NCBI RefSeq assembly: GCF_007830445.1
Contig: NZ_VLKR01000005.1
Location: 124,001 to 188,000, forward strand
From: Sphingobacterium siyangense
GTDB taxonomy: Bacteria > Bacteroidota > Bacteroidia > Sphingobacteriales > Sphingobacteriaceae
Direction of reading: 5' to 3'
Length of the DNA stretch: 64,000 bases
In this document: positions 9,413 through 18,642 of the stretch, in pieces
Numbering within the stretch: the stretch's first letter is position 1
Layout of the letters: each line of letters starts with the position of its first letter
The notes under the pieces: model-generated
Told to the model about the DNA's origin: nothing
What the model saw: the letters and a program-made list of their open reading frames with translations, nothing else
Databases searched by the model: none
Made by a program: the position numbers and the translations under genes

Positions 9413-11332
9413 ATGAATAAAAGAAAGTTGATATCCCTCATGGGAGTTGTTGGTTTGATGATGGCTGCCTTGTGTTCCGTATCGGCACAGGAATATAAAG
9501 CTGGACCATCGGAAAAAGATTTTGCGGGTTATCTATTTACCTATTTTAAAGGTAATGCAATTGCGGATGAGGCCGTATGTTTTGCGATTAGTACTGACGG
9601 TTATACATTCAGGGCACTGAACAATAATCAGCCCATATTGGATTCTAAACGCATCAGCAGTACAGGTGGCGTAAGGGATCCACATATTTTACGGGCCGAG
9701 GACGGAAAATCATTTTATATGGTGCTAACGGATATGACGGCATCCAAAGGATGGGATTCTAACCGAGCCATGGTTTTGTTAAAATCTACAGATTTGATCC
9801 ACTGGGAGCATCATGTGATTAACATCCAACAACGTTATCAAGGGCAGAAAGACTTAAAAAGGGTTTGGGCGCCCCAGACTATATTTGATCCAAGTGTAGG
9901 TAAATATATGGTTTACTGGTCCATGAAATATGGAGATCAACCCGATGTGATTTATTATGCCTATGCTAATCGCGATTTTACGGATCTAGAGGGTGAACCT
10001 AAGGTGTTGTTCTTGCCTAAAAACGGTCAATCTTGTATAGATGGGGATATTATTGTTAAAAACGGCTTATTCCATTTGTTTTATAAAACTGAGGGGAACG
10101 GGAAAGGGATAAAACAGGCGATCACAGATTCATTGACTTCGGGGAAATGGGTTGAACAACCTGGTTATAAACAGGCAACAGCAGACGATGTGGAAGGATC
10201 TGGGATTTTTAAACGCAATCAATCAGACACCTATATCTTGATGTATGATGTTTATAAAAAGGGGAAATACCAGTTTTGTGAATCTCAGGATCTAGATCAT
10301 TTTAAAGCAATAGATCAACAGATTGATATGGATTTTCATCCTAGACATGGCACTATTTTACCGCTTTCAAGAAATGAGTTGAATAAATTGATACAACATT
10401 GGGGAAAACCAGCTGATATCACATTGAACAATGTGAAAAATCCTATATTGGAGGGATTTTACGCGGATCCAGATGTATTGTACTCTAATAAGACAAAGAA
10501 ATATTATATCTATCCAACGAGTGATGGCTTTGACGGTTGGGGTGGATATTACTTCAAAACCTTTTCTTCTACTGATTTGATAGCATGGAAAGATGAGGGA
10601 GTGGTATTAGATTTAAAAAAAGATGTACTATGGGGCAACCACCATGCCTGGGCGCCGACGATCGCAGAGAAGAAAGTCAAGGGTGTGTATAAATATTATT
10701 ATTATTTTACAGCAGCTCAGAAAATCGGTGTTGCAGTAGCAGACTCGCCAATCGGGCCTTTTAAGGATTCCGGTAAACCGCTGATAGACTTCAAACCAAA
10801 TGGCGTAAAGGGAGGTCAAGAGATCGATCCGGCTGTTTTCACTGATCCCAAAACCAATAAGAGTTATCTTTATTGGGGAAATGGTCATCTTGCTGTAGCC
10901 GAACTTAATAAGGACATGGTGACAATCAAGGAAAATACGATCAAATTATTGACCCCCGATAGAACATTCCGTGAAGGAACTTATGTCTTTTTCCGGAAAG
11001 GGATTTATTATTTCCTATGGTCGGAAAATGATACACGTAGCGAAAATTATCGGGTTCGTTATGGAACTTCGACTTCTCCTTTGGGACCCATTCAAATCCC
11101 CGAAGATAATCTTATTTTGCAGAAAGATGTTGCTCTTGGAATTTATGGCACGGGGCACAATTCGGTATTGCAGCTGTCAGGAAAAGACGAATGGTACATT
11201 GTTTATCATCGATTTAACTATCCCAAGGGAATTACGATGGGCGAAGCTGCTGGGTATAACCGGGAAGTTTGTATGGACAAATTGCTGTTTGGTACAGATG
11301 GGAAAATTCTTCCAGTCGTACCGAGTCATTAA
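9413..11332 (+). CDS. Two-domain GH43 protein (tandem five-bladed propellers, 639 aa)
   Basis: A secreted protein with signal peptide ending near LCSVSAQ and two consecutive GH43-type propellers (about residues 35-330 and 340-635). The second has the full GH43 triad: base D352 in FYADPDVLYS, pKa-modulator D472 in GQEIDPAVF and acid E521 in FREGTYVF. The first also keeps candidate residues, D89 in GGVRDPHIL, D210 in CIDGDIIV and E261 in VEGSGIF, so it may be active too. GH43 enzymes here would act as arabinosidase or xylosidase/arabinanase. The gene closes the arabinose block, and its stop is only 9 bp from the stop of the convergent minus-strand gene, with no terminator between. Confidence 0.92.
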   Translation: MNKRKLISLMGVVGLMMAALCSVSAQEYKAGPSEKDFAGYLFTYFKGNAIADEAVCFAISTDGYTFRALNNNQPILDSKRISSTGGVRDPHILRAEDGKSFYMVLTDMTASKGWDSNRAMVLLKSTDLIHWEHHVINIQQRYQGQKDLKRVWAPQTIFDPSVGKYMVYWSMKYGDQPDVIYYAYANRDFTDLEGEPKVLFLPKNGQSCIDGDIIVKNGLFHLFYKTEGNGKGIKQAITDSLTSGKWVEQPGYKQATADDVEGSGIFKRNQSDTYILMYDVYKKGKYQFCESQDLDHFKAIDQQIDMDFHPRHGTILPLSRNELNKLIQHWGKPADITLNNVKNPILEGFYADPDVLYSNKTKKYYIYPTSDGFDGWGGYYFKTFSSTDLIAWKDEGVVLDLKKDVLWGNHHAWAPTIAEKKVKGVYKYYYYFTAAQKIGVAVADSPIGPFKDSGKPLIDFKPNGVKGGQEIDPAVFTDPKTNKSYLYWGNGHLAVAELNKDMVTIKENTIKLLTPDRTFREGTYVFFRKGIYYFLWSENDTRSENYRVRYGTSTSPLGPIQIPEDNLILQKDVALGIYGTGHNSVLQLSGKDEWYIVYHRFNYPKGITMGEAAGYNREVCMDKLLFGTDGKILPVVPSH

Positions 11333-11341
11333 AATGGGCCA

Positions 11342-13255
11342 TTACCCAAAGAGGTTACTGGTGAATTTTACTTTAATTCCAAGCTGAAAGTTATTGATCG
11401 TTTTAAATATTTCCTTAATGGTTGCCTTTTCAATATTTGTCAAGCTGTCCATCGGTACATAATTGTTTGGGCTAAGTTTGGCTATCCGAATCTGATTCGC
11501 TTGATTTTTTAGGCGAATCGACATCAGATAGTAGTAAGATTGATGTAATTCTTCATATTGTTCCTGCGTGAAAATCCCCAATTCGAGTAACTGCTTGAGT
11601 CTTCCACCTGTATTTTCTTCATAAATTCGGTTTTTCAGGGCATATACACGAACCAAATCGACAATAGGTGTCATAGCTTTTTTGATGTTGAAGACTTCAG
11701 AGGATCCGATGGTTTGCGTTTTGATCGCCTTAAAAAATGTCAAGGGAGGTTCATATTGTAGGGCATTTTTTGCGATAAATGTAAAAAAGCGCTCATTAGG
11801 TTTTTGTAATTCGACATTTAGAAACTCTTTAAGTTGATCTATAATCTCTTGGTCGCCATATAATCGTCGGCAGTCAAAGAATGTGGAGAACTTAATTGCA
11901 TTTTCGGGGATGCTTTCCTCGATCCATTTTTTGTAGTTGTTTTTCCAATGTGATAGTGAATGTGTCCATTCAGGATTGCTGGCCATATATCCTCCTGTAC
12001 AATAACTGAAACCTATTGTATTTAAATGATCAGATACACGACTTGCAAAATTCAAAAAATACGCTCGGACGAGCTCGCGTTGTTCATTGGCTTTATCTTC
12101 ATAAATAATCGCATTATCCTGATCTGTCATCAGCGTTTGTTCTTTTCTTCCTTCACTACCAGTCACCATGAAGACAAACTTTGCCGGCGGTTCGCCCATC
12201 TCTTCGATTACTTTTTCGATTACTTTTAGTGCAATACTGTCCGCTACAGTTGTAATCACCTGATTGGCAATTTCGGCATTTACTCCTCTGCCGAGCAGTT
12301 GATGGATAATTTCTGGAACGTTGTTCCACTTTTCGCGCAATTCGTCTAAAGTTTCTGCTAGTTTGACAGATTGAATAAATACGAGTGGCGATTGCCCTTG
12401 CTCACTCAATAATCTGTTACGGCTTAGGAATCCAACGTAGTTCCCTTCTTTTTCAACGAGCAGGTATCTTGATTTCGTTCGGAACATTTTTAGTACAGCC
12501 TCATACAGGTAAGCTTGATCAGAGATACTAACAATTGGGTTGTCCATCACTTCGATAATCGCGCGGTCGACAGCGATTTGTTGCGCAACGACATTATCCC
12601 GCAAGGTCATATCAGTAGCATAGCCGATGATACCATTTTTGTTTTGGATAAACACACAACTTACCTTTTGTTTGGCCATCATCTTTGCAACCTCAAAAAT
12701 GGGGGTTTCAGCGGTACAGGCAACAATATCTTTGTAAGTGATATGTTCTATCTTTCGCGAGTACAATTGATCCGCAGCAAAGTAGCTCTCCTCAAAAGAA
12801 GCTGGGGATTTTACAAAGTGTGAAAACTCCTCATCTAACATCCTTTTTCCAAAAGAATTGGTGAAAAAATGAAAGAACTCTTCATTGGCATTACAAAGCT
12901 CAATGAAATTTTTCCGCGGTAATCGATAGATGATTGTACCTTTTTTAGCGATGACAGATTTTAACGCTTTTGTTCGATTCAATAAGACTGAAATACCGCC
13001 AAAGCAATAAGGCATATGATGGATTTCGACTAATCGTTTATTATCTGAAGCATCTAAGAAAAATGTTTCGTATTCTCCTTCGAAGATTAAGTCTACTCCA
13101 TCCATATCGGTAATATTCTGTCGATACACCAAGGTGTCTTTGGAGAAGCGATGTTCATAGAGTATATCGACAATACTTAGCTGAAGGGTTTCGGGCAATA
13201 CCTGAAATGGTTGGGTCGATTTCAGCAAGGATAGGAGGGATTCGTTTTTTTCCAT
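11342..13255 (-). CDS. cNMP-binding / CBS / nucleotidyltransferase-like signalling protein
   Basis: The 637-residue cytoplasmic protein has, in order, a cyclic-nucleotide-binding-type domain (about 20-135, with GEYETFFLD and the ITDMDGVDLIFEGEY region), two CBS motifs (about 165-290), a DUF294-type putative nucleotidyltransferase domain marked by MVTGSEGRKEQTLMTDQDNA (about 365-385) and a DUF294_C helical domain to the end. The GSxxRxE...DQDNA pattern is the family hallmark. In other bacteria these proteins are thought to sense nucleotides, but the reaction is unknown. Its downstream partner on the minus strand, the exonuclease, is 10 bp upstream in transcription order. It has no evident connection with the sugar genes around it. 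Confidence 0.88.
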   Translation of the reverse strand: MEKNESLLSLLKSTQPFQVLPETLQLSIVDILYEHRFSKDTLVYRQNITDMDGVDLIFEGEYETFFLDASDNKRLVEIHHMPYCFGGISVLLNRTKALKSVIAKKGTIIYRLPRKNFIELCNANEEFFHFFTNSFGKRMLDEEFSHFVKSPASFEESYFAADQLYSRKIEHITYKDIVACTAETPIFEVAKMMAKQKVSCVFIQNKNGIIGYATDMTLRDNVVAQQIAVDRAIIEVMDNPIVSISDQAYLYEAVLKMFRTKSRYLLVEKEGNYVGFLSRNRLLSEQGQSPLVFIQSVKLAETLDELREKWNNVPEIIHQLLGRGVNAEIANQVITTVADSIALKVIEKVIEEMGEPPAKFVFMVTGSEGRKEQTLMTDQDNAIIYEDKANEQRELVRAYFLNFASRVSDHLNTIGFSYCTGGYMASNPEWTHSLSHWKNNYKKWIEESIPENAIKFSTFFDCRRLYGDQEIIDQLKEFLNVELQKPNERFFTFIAKNALQYEPPLTFFKAIKTQTIGSSEVFNIKKAMTPIVDLVRVYALKNRIYEENTGGRLKQLLELGIFTQEQYEELHQSYYYLMSIRLKNQANQIRIAKLSPNNYVPMDSLTNIEKATIKEIFKTINNFQLGIKVKFTSNLFG

Positions 13256-13265
13256 GAATACGGCA

Positions 13266-13886
13266 TTAAAAAAGATTATCGAACTCAGTTTGTTGGTTTA
13301 GAATTTCTTGATCGGAGAGATCTTTTCGTTGGATCATTTCAAAATAACATTTCGCTGTGATCTCAGCATCTTTCTCCGCATCATGTATATTTTCGGGAAG
13401 AGCCAGGAAAAGCGATTCATGTAATAATGAAAGCGGAAGATGGACCATATGTGGGTTTCTAACATACCTTTTGCTATGCAGCAAGGTGCAAAAGTATTTT
13501 AAGTCGCAAAATGGGAGCGGAAGATTGGAACGATAGAATTCAGCAGATAATACCTGCAAATCAAATGAAAGAAAATGTCCAACGATTTGCGGTTTATATT
13601 TTTTGATGTCATGACTCAGTTTACGCAACACCTCTTTTTTCTTTTCGCCGTGCTTCATTAAAAAAGGGGGAGTCAATCCGTGTATTTGCTCTGAAGCGGG
13701 ACTGATTGGTATTAGCGGTTCATAAATATATTTATTCGTACGTTTAACTTCATTGCGTTCTTCGTCAAAAATAATCCAAGCCAATTGCAATATATGCGGC
13801 CAGTTGTCGCTGTCGGTGTACTTTTTATTCCATTTTTTCGGCAGCCCGGATGTTTCGGTATCTATGAATAACAAATATTTTTTCAA
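13266..13886 (-). CDS. DnaQ-like 3'-5' exonuclease (DEDDh family)
   Basis: A 206-residue cytoplasmic exonuclease of the DnaQ/RNase T fold. Visible catalytic motifs are Exo I LFIDTETSGLPKKW (Asp and Glu), Exo II VGHFLSFDLQVLSAEF (Asp) and Exo III HDAEKDAEITAKCYF, with the histidine five residues before the Asp as in the DEDDh subclass. It removes nucleotides from DNA or RNA 3' ends; the physiological substrate cannot be told. It is followed 10 bp later by the cNMP/CBS gene on the same strand, so the two form an operon whose promoter must lie in the 177 bp shared with divergent rhaT. Confidence 0.9.
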   Translation of the reverse strand: MKKYLLFIDTETSGLPKKWNKKYTDSDNWPHILQLAWIIFDEERNEVKRTNKYIYEPLIPISPASEQIHGLTPPFLMKHGEKKKEVLRKLSHDIKKYKPQIVGHFLSFDLQVLSAEFYRSNLPLPFCDLKYFCTLLHSKRYVRNPHMVHLPLSLLHESLFLALPENIHDAEKDAEITAKCYFEMIQRKDLSDQEILNQQTEFDNLF

Positions 13887-13982
13887 GGAAGTATTTATAA
13901 TAAGTAACTAAAAGTAATCAAAATTTACTGTAAGCTGTAGATGCCGTTTAAATAAATTATCTTGTATAGGGCAACTGTCTTG

Positions 13983-14010
13983 GTTATGTGGCATAACAGT
14001 GCATAACAGT
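13983..14010 (+). promoter_or_regulatory. Operator-like repeats in front of rhaT
   Basis: GTTATG-TGG-CATAAC (13983-13997) is a perfect 6-bp inverted repeat with 3-bp spacer. It overlaps a perfect 10-bp direct repeat, GCATAACAGT twice (13991-14000, 14001-14010). The cluster sits 54 bp before the rhaT start in the divergent region, a good place for a regulator site for the rhamnose operon. No clean TAnnTTTG promoter was found; TAGTTTTTG just upstream of rhaT is one base too long. Confidence 0.45.
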
Positions 14011-14063
14011 TCCTCCCATCAAATCATTTAATTTAGTTTTTGTAATACCTAAAAAGATACACA

Positions 14064-15140
14064 ATGAATGCTGTTTTCGGAGTTATATTCCATTTTATAG
14101 GCGGTTTCGCGTCTGGTAGTTTTTATGTGCCGTATAAGAAAGTGAAAGGCTGGTCCTGGGAATCCATGTGGATATTAGGTGGACTTTTTTCATGGGTGAT
14201 CGTTCCGCCGATAGCGGCAATGTTGACGATCCCAAATTTTGTAGAAATTATCCAAGATACGAATAGTTCCATTGTAGGCTACACTTTTTTATTTGGATTA
14301 CTCTGGGGGATTGGGGGACTGACCTATGGACTTGGTGTACGTTACCTCGGTGTATCTTTGGGAAGTAGTATCATTTTGGGACTTAGCATGGTTTTTGGAT
14401 CCTTGATGCCAAGTATTTATTATTTTTTCAATAAGACTGCAGGCAAACATGGTATAGACTATTTTTTTACAACACATTCCGGTATTTGTATTCTCATAGG
14501 ACTTTTAGTGTGCGTGCTTGGTGTGTTTTTATGTGGGAAGGCTGGAGTGTCAAAGGAGAAGCATTTATCTGCATTATCATCTGAAAGCAAGTCTGATTAC
14601 AATTTTGGATTGGGTATCGTTGTGGCTATTATATCGGGGATATTAAGTGCTTGTTTCAATTTTGGAATAGAGGCTGGAAAGCCGATGGCTGATGTGGCTA
14701 ACAACTTATGGAAGGCTACTAATCCAAATCAAGGAGAATTTCTCTATCAAAATAACGTCACCTATATTGTAATCCTTTGGGGTGGCTTTGTGACGAACTT
14801 TCTTTGGTGCCTTTACTTATTGTTTAAGAATAGAACTTTTGGGGATTATACAAAGTCCGATGTGCCAAAAGGCAAAAATTTCCTTTTATGTGCGATAGCG
14901 GGAACGACTTGGTATCTGCAGTTTTTCTTTTATGGTATGGGCGAAAGCCGTTTAGGAAATGGAGCCAGCTCCTGGATCTTGCATATGGCATTTATCATTC
15001 TCATTTCAAATGCTTGGGGGGTTGCACTCAAGGAATGGAAAGGTGTGGATCGTGCGACTTATCGTTCTATAATCGGAGGAATTGTAACCATTATCATCTC
15101 TATTTGCATTGTAGGGTTTGCAAAGACATTAGAAAATTAA
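14064..15140 (+). CDS. rhaT: L-rhamnose/proton symporter
   Basis: A 358-residue inner-membrane protein with ten hydrophobic segments, similar in length to E. coli RhaT (344 aa). The start NAVFGVIFHFIGGFASGSFY followed by VPYKKVKGWSWESMW is highly characteristic of RhaT. Other family stretches are LTYGLGVRYLGVSLGSS and ISGILSACFNFGIEAGKPM. It brings free L-rhamnose into the cytoplasm with a proton. It is the first gene of the rhamnose operon, 22 bp before the aldolase gene. The long central loop with an asparagine-rich segment is as in other Bacteroidota RhaT proteins. Confidence 0.96.
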   Translation: MNAVFGVIFHFIGGFASGSFYVPYKKVKGWSWESMWILGGLFSWVIVPPIAAMLTIPNFVEIIQDTNSSIVGYTFLFGLLWGIGGLTYGLGVRYLGVSLGSSIILGLSMVFGSLMPSIYYFFNKTAGKHGIDYFFTTHSGICILIGLLVCVLGVFLCGKAGVSKEKHLSALSSESKSDYNFGLGIVVAIISGILSACFNFGIEAGKPMADVANNLWKATNPNQGEFLYQNNVTYIVILWGGFVTNFLWCLYLLFKNRTFGDYTKSDVPKGKNFLLCAIAGTTWYLQFFFYGMGESRLGNGASSWILHMAFIILISNAWGVALKEWKGVDRATYRSIIGGIVTIIISICIVGFAKTLEN

Positions 15141-15162
15141 TATTTAAATAAATATAGAAGAA

Positions 15163-17271
15163 GTGAAAACGTACAAACATGTCAATTACTTATGGGACGA
15201 TGAGAAAGCTCAGGCACTAAGCGGTGATGAAGTAGCTTTACTGTTATATCGTTCGAATATTTTAGGTGCAGATTTAAGGATCACAAATTATGGCGGGGGA
15301 AATACCTCGTGCAAAGTTTCTGAAAAAGATCCTTTGACAGGTGAAGAAGTGGAGGTGATGTGGATCAAAGGCTCAGGAGGTGATATCGGAACTTTGAAAA
15401 AATCCGGTTTGGCGGCTTTGTATCTCCAACGTCTACGTAATTTGGAAAATGTCTATCGTGGATTAGATCACGAAGATGAAATGGTTGAATTATTTAACCA
15501 CTGTATCTATGATCTATCATCTAAAGCTCCATCTATTGATACACCATTGCATGGATTCCTGCCATTCAAACATATCGACCACTTACATCCCGATGCGGCA
15601 ATTGCCATTGCCGCGGCCAAAGATGGAAAGACAATCACGCAAGAGCTTTTTAATGGGACCATCGGCTGGGTAGACTGGCAACGACCGGGATTTGATTTAG
15701 GCCTGCAGTTAAGAGCTTGTTTGGAGGAGAATCCAGGAATCCGAGGTATTATGTTAGGCTCTCATGGTTTGTTTACCTGGGGCGATACAGCATACGAATG
15801 TTATGTTAATTCGTTGGATGTCATTGAAGCCTGTGCAGAATATCTTGAGCAGAATTATGGTAAAAAAGCACCTGTCTTTGGTGGACAAAAAGTGATTAGC
15901 TTGGGCAAGGAAGAAAGAACTGCACAAGCGGCTAAACTGGCGCCGGTTTTAAGAGGTTTCTGTTCCAGTGAGCGCCATATGATAGGGCATTTCACCGACG
16001 ATGAACGCGTATTGGAATTTATCAATTCCAATGATTTAGCACGTTTAGCTCCACTTGGTACCAGTTGCCCGGACCACTTCTTAAGGACTAAAATCCAACC
16101 ATTGGTGTTGAATTTGTCTAAATCAGAAGATTTAGACAACGTTGAGGAGCTCAAAGCGAAATTGGCGCCATTATTCGAAGATTACCGTGACATGTATGCG
16201 CAATATTATGAAAACTGCAAACATGAAAACAGTCCAGCTGTACGTGATAAAAACCCGGTAATTGTTCTGTATCCAGGTGTAGGTATGTTCGCATTTGCGA
16301 AAGACAAACAGACTGCACGGGTGGCAGCGGAATTCTATACCAATGCAATCAATGTAATGAAAGGCGCTGAGGCTGTAAGCGAATATACCGCATTACCTCG
16401 TCAAGAGGCATTTGATATTGAGTATTGGTTGCTAGAAGAAGCAAAGTTGCAGCGCATGCCAAAACCCAAGGCACTTTCTGGAAAAATTGCTTTGGTTACT
16501 GGCAGTGGTGGTGGTATTGGAAAAGCAATCGCTAAAAAGATGGCTCAAGAAGGCGCTGTGATTGTCTTAAATGATATTAACGCAGAACGGTTGGAATCGA
16601 GTAAGGCCGAATTTGTAGGCGAATTTGGAACAGACTCGGTCATCGCTACAATTCTTGATGTAACCAATGCAGATTCTATCAAAGGTGCTTTGAAAGATGC
16701 GGCTTTAGCATTCGGTGGTATTGATATCGTCGTTAATAATGCTGGATTGTCGATTTCAAAAACAATCGAAGACCACACGGAGAAGGATTGGGATTTATTG
16801 TACGATGTATTGGTAAAGGGCCAGTTTTTGGTTACGCAAGGAGTGACGTCAATATTAAAAGGGCAGGCAATCGGTGGCGATATCATCAATATTGTCAGTA
16901 AAAATGCTTTGGTTAGCGGACCAAACAATACGGGGTATGGAAGCGCAAAAGGTGCCCAGTTGCATTTGAGCCGTTTATGTGCAGCAGAATTGGGTCCTGT
17001 GGGAGTGCGTGTAAACGTTGTCAATCCCGATGCGGTTATTTCAGATAGCAATATCTGGGCTGGGGGTTGGGCAGAAGGTCGTGCTAAAGCCTATGGCATT
17101 ACTGTTGCGGAACTTCCTGCATACTATGCAAAGAGAACCTTGTTAAATGAGATTATCCTTCCACAAGATATTGCGAATGCATGTTTTGCTTTTGTGGGTG
17201 GATTGCTGAGCAAGTCTACTGGGAATCTGTTAAACGTTGACGGAGGCGTTGCAATGGCGTTTGTACGCTAA
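15163..17271 (+). CDS. rhaEW: Bifunctional rhamnulose-1-phosphate aldolase / lactaldehyde dehydrogenase
   Basis: A 702-residue cytoplasmic fusion. Residues 1 to about 420 form a class II aldolase domain (RITNYGGGNTSCKV, WIKGSGGDIGTL, with histidines in LHGFLPFKHIDHLHPDA and GSHGLFTWGD) that splits L-rhamnulose-1-phosphate into dihydroxyacetone phosphate and L-lactaldehyde. Residues 435-702 form a short-chain dehydrogenase: NAD-binding GSGGGIGKA, NNAG, and YGSAK active-site tyrosine/lysine, oxidising lactaldehyde to lactate. This fusion is known from Bacillota, Chloroflexota and Bacteroidota. Translation starts at GTG 15163, because no ATG is in frame before conserved sequence KTYKHVNYLW. It lies 22 bp after rhaT, and a terminator-like hairpin separates it from rhaI. 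Confidence 0.95.
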   Translation: MKTYKHVNYLWDDEKAQALSGDEVALLLYRSNILGADLRITNYGGGNTSCKVSEKDPLTGEEVEVMWIKGSGGDIGTLKKSGLAALYLQRLRNLENVYRGLDHEDEMVELFNHCIYDLSSKAPSIDTPLHGFLPFKHIDHLHPDAAIAIAAAKDGKTITQELFNGTIGWVDWQRPGFDLGLQLRACLEENPGIRGIMLGSHGLFTWGDTAYECYVNSLDVIEACAEYLEQNYGKKAPVFGGQKVISLGKEERTAQAAKLAPVLRGFCSSERHMIGHFTDDERVLEFINSNDLARLAPLGTSCPDHFLRTKIQPLVLNLSKSEDLDNVEELKAKLAPLFEDYRDMYAQYYENCKHENSPAVRDKNPVIVLYPGVGMFAFAKDKQTARVAAEFYTNAINVMKGAEAVSEYTALPRQEAFDIEYWLLEEAKLQRMPKPKALSGKIALVTGSGGGIGKAIAKKMAQEGAVIVLNDINAERLESSKAEFVGEFGTDSVIATILDVTNADSIKGALKDAALAFGGIDIVVNNAGLSISKTIEDHTEKDWDLLYDVLVKGQFLVTQGVTSILKGQAIGGDIINIVSKNALVSGPNNTGYGSAKGAQLHLSRLCAAELGPVGVRVNVVNPDAVISDSNIWAGGWAEGRAKAYGITVAELPAYYAKRTLLNEIILPQDIANACFAFVGGLLSKSTGNLLNVDGGVAMAFVR

Positions 17272-17280
17272 TTTTTATAT

Positions 17281-17335
17281 CTTTAGGTGTCGTGTTCAGA
17301 AAGGGAAAAATTAAGACGGCACCTAAAGAATTTTT
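17281..17335 (+). terminator. Terminator-like hairpin inside the rhamnose operon
   Basis: CTTTAGGTGTC (17281-17291) pairs with GGCACCTAAAG (17318-17328), 11 bp with one T-G, then AATTTTT. The 26-base loop is long. It lies 9 bp after the rhaEW stop and 20 bp before rhaI, so it could attenuate the downstream genes or protect the upstream message. Confidence 0.55.
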
Positions 17336-17355
17336 AGACGATAACCAATAATATT

Positions 17356-18630
17356 ATGATTCTTGATAAACAAATTATAGATCAGCACAATAACCAATTA
17401 GCGGAGAAACATACACGAGCTTTTGACTATGTATCGGCAGATATTTCAGACACAGAGGAAATCTTGGACAAACTCCAGAAATTTCAAATTGCTATCCCAA
17501 GCTGGGCATTAGGAACAGGTGGTACTCGATTTGGGCGGTTTTCCGGAGCGGGTGAGCCCGGAACTTTGGAGCAAAAGTTAGCGGATGTAGGCTTATTACA
17601 CGCGCTCAACAAATCAAGCGGTGCTATTTCCTTACATATACCTTGGGATATCCCTTCGGATGCAGAAAAAATCAAATCATTGGCATCTAAACTCGGTATT
17701 GCATTTGACGCAGTGAATTCCAATACATTTCAAGATCAGACTGGACAAGAATACAGCTATAAATTTGGTTCGCTTCACCATGTCAATCCTAAAGTACGTG
17801 AACAGGCTATTGCCCACAATATTGAAGTTATCAATTATGGAAAAGCTTTGGGATCTAAATCTCTTACAGTTTGGCTCGCTGACGGTTCATCTTTTCCAGG
17901 GCAGTTGAGTTTTAGAGAGGCATTTCAAAATACATTGTCTAGCTTAAGTGAAATTTATAAGCACCTACCAGACGATTGGAAATTGTTTGTGGAATACAAA
18001 GCTTTTGAACCATATTTCTATTCTACAACTATTGGAGACTGGGGGCAATCCTTACTATTGGCCAATAAATTAGGTCCTAAAGCTTATACTTTGGTTGATT
18101 TGGGACACCATTTACCCAATGCTAACATTGAACAGATTGTTTCTCTATTGCTTATGGAGGGCAAGCTTGGTGGTTTTCATTTTAACGATAGTAAGTACGC
18201 TGACGACGATCTAACAGCGGGCAGCATTAAGCCATATCAGTTATTTCTGATATTCAACGAATTGGTCGATGGAATGGATTTGAATGGGATAGACCATGCG
18301 ACAGGGTTGGGTTGGATGATTGACGCTTCTCATAACCTGAAAGATCCCTTGGTCGATTTGTTACAATCAGTTGAAGCGATTAAGATCGCCTATGCACAGG
18401 CTTTGTTAGTTGATCGCAAAGCATTGAAACAGGCACAGCAGACAAATGATATCGTGAAAGCTCAGGAAATCTTGCAAGATGCGTTTCGAACTGATGTCAG
18501 ACCGCTTGTTGCAGAAGCAAGGTTAAGAAGTGGTGCTGCACTAAATCCAGTTCGATTATTCAACGAAGAAAACTTACGAAGTAAACTTATCGAAGAACGC
18601 GGAATAAATTCTGTAGCTACTGGTTTGTAA
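17356..18630 (+). CDS. rhaI: L-rhamnose isomerase, RhaI type
   Basis: A 424-residue cytoplasmic TIM-barrel sugar isomerase of the Pseudomonas/Bacteroidota RhaI type rather than the E. coli RhaA type. It converts L-rhamnose to L-rhamnulose. Characteristic stretches are IAIPSWALGTGGTRFGRF near the N-terminus, ISLHIPWDIPSDAEKIK, ALGSKSLTVWLADGSSFPGQ, the glutamate in LFVEYKAFEPYFYSTT, VDLGHHLPN, and the metal-binding HFNDSKYADDDLTAGS. It follows the operon hairpin and is 12 bp upstream of the kinase gene. Some RhaI-type enzymes also accept other aldoses; context supports rhamnose. Confidence 0.94.
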   Translation: MILDKQIIDQHNNQLAEKHTRAFDYVSADISDTEEILDKLQKFQIAIPSWALGTGGTRFGRFSGAGEPGTLEQKLADVGLLHALNKSSGAISLHIPWDIPSDAEKIKSLASKLGIAFDAVNSNTFQDQTGQEYSYKFGSLHHVNPKVREQAIAHNIEVINYGKALGSKSLTVWLADGSSFPGQLSFREAFQNTLSSLSEIYKHLPDDWKLFVEYKAFEPYFYSTTIGDWGQSLLLANKLGPKAYTLVDLGHHLPNANIEQIVSLLLMEGKLGGFHFNDSKYADDDLTAGSIKPYQLFLIFNELVDGMDLNGIDHATGLGWMIDASHNLKDPLVDLLQSVEAIKIAYAQALLVDRKALKQAQQTNDIVKAQEILQDAFRTDVRPLVAEARLRSGAALNPVRLFNEENLRSKLIEERGINSVATGL

Positions 18631-18642
18631 CAAGGGAAAAGA

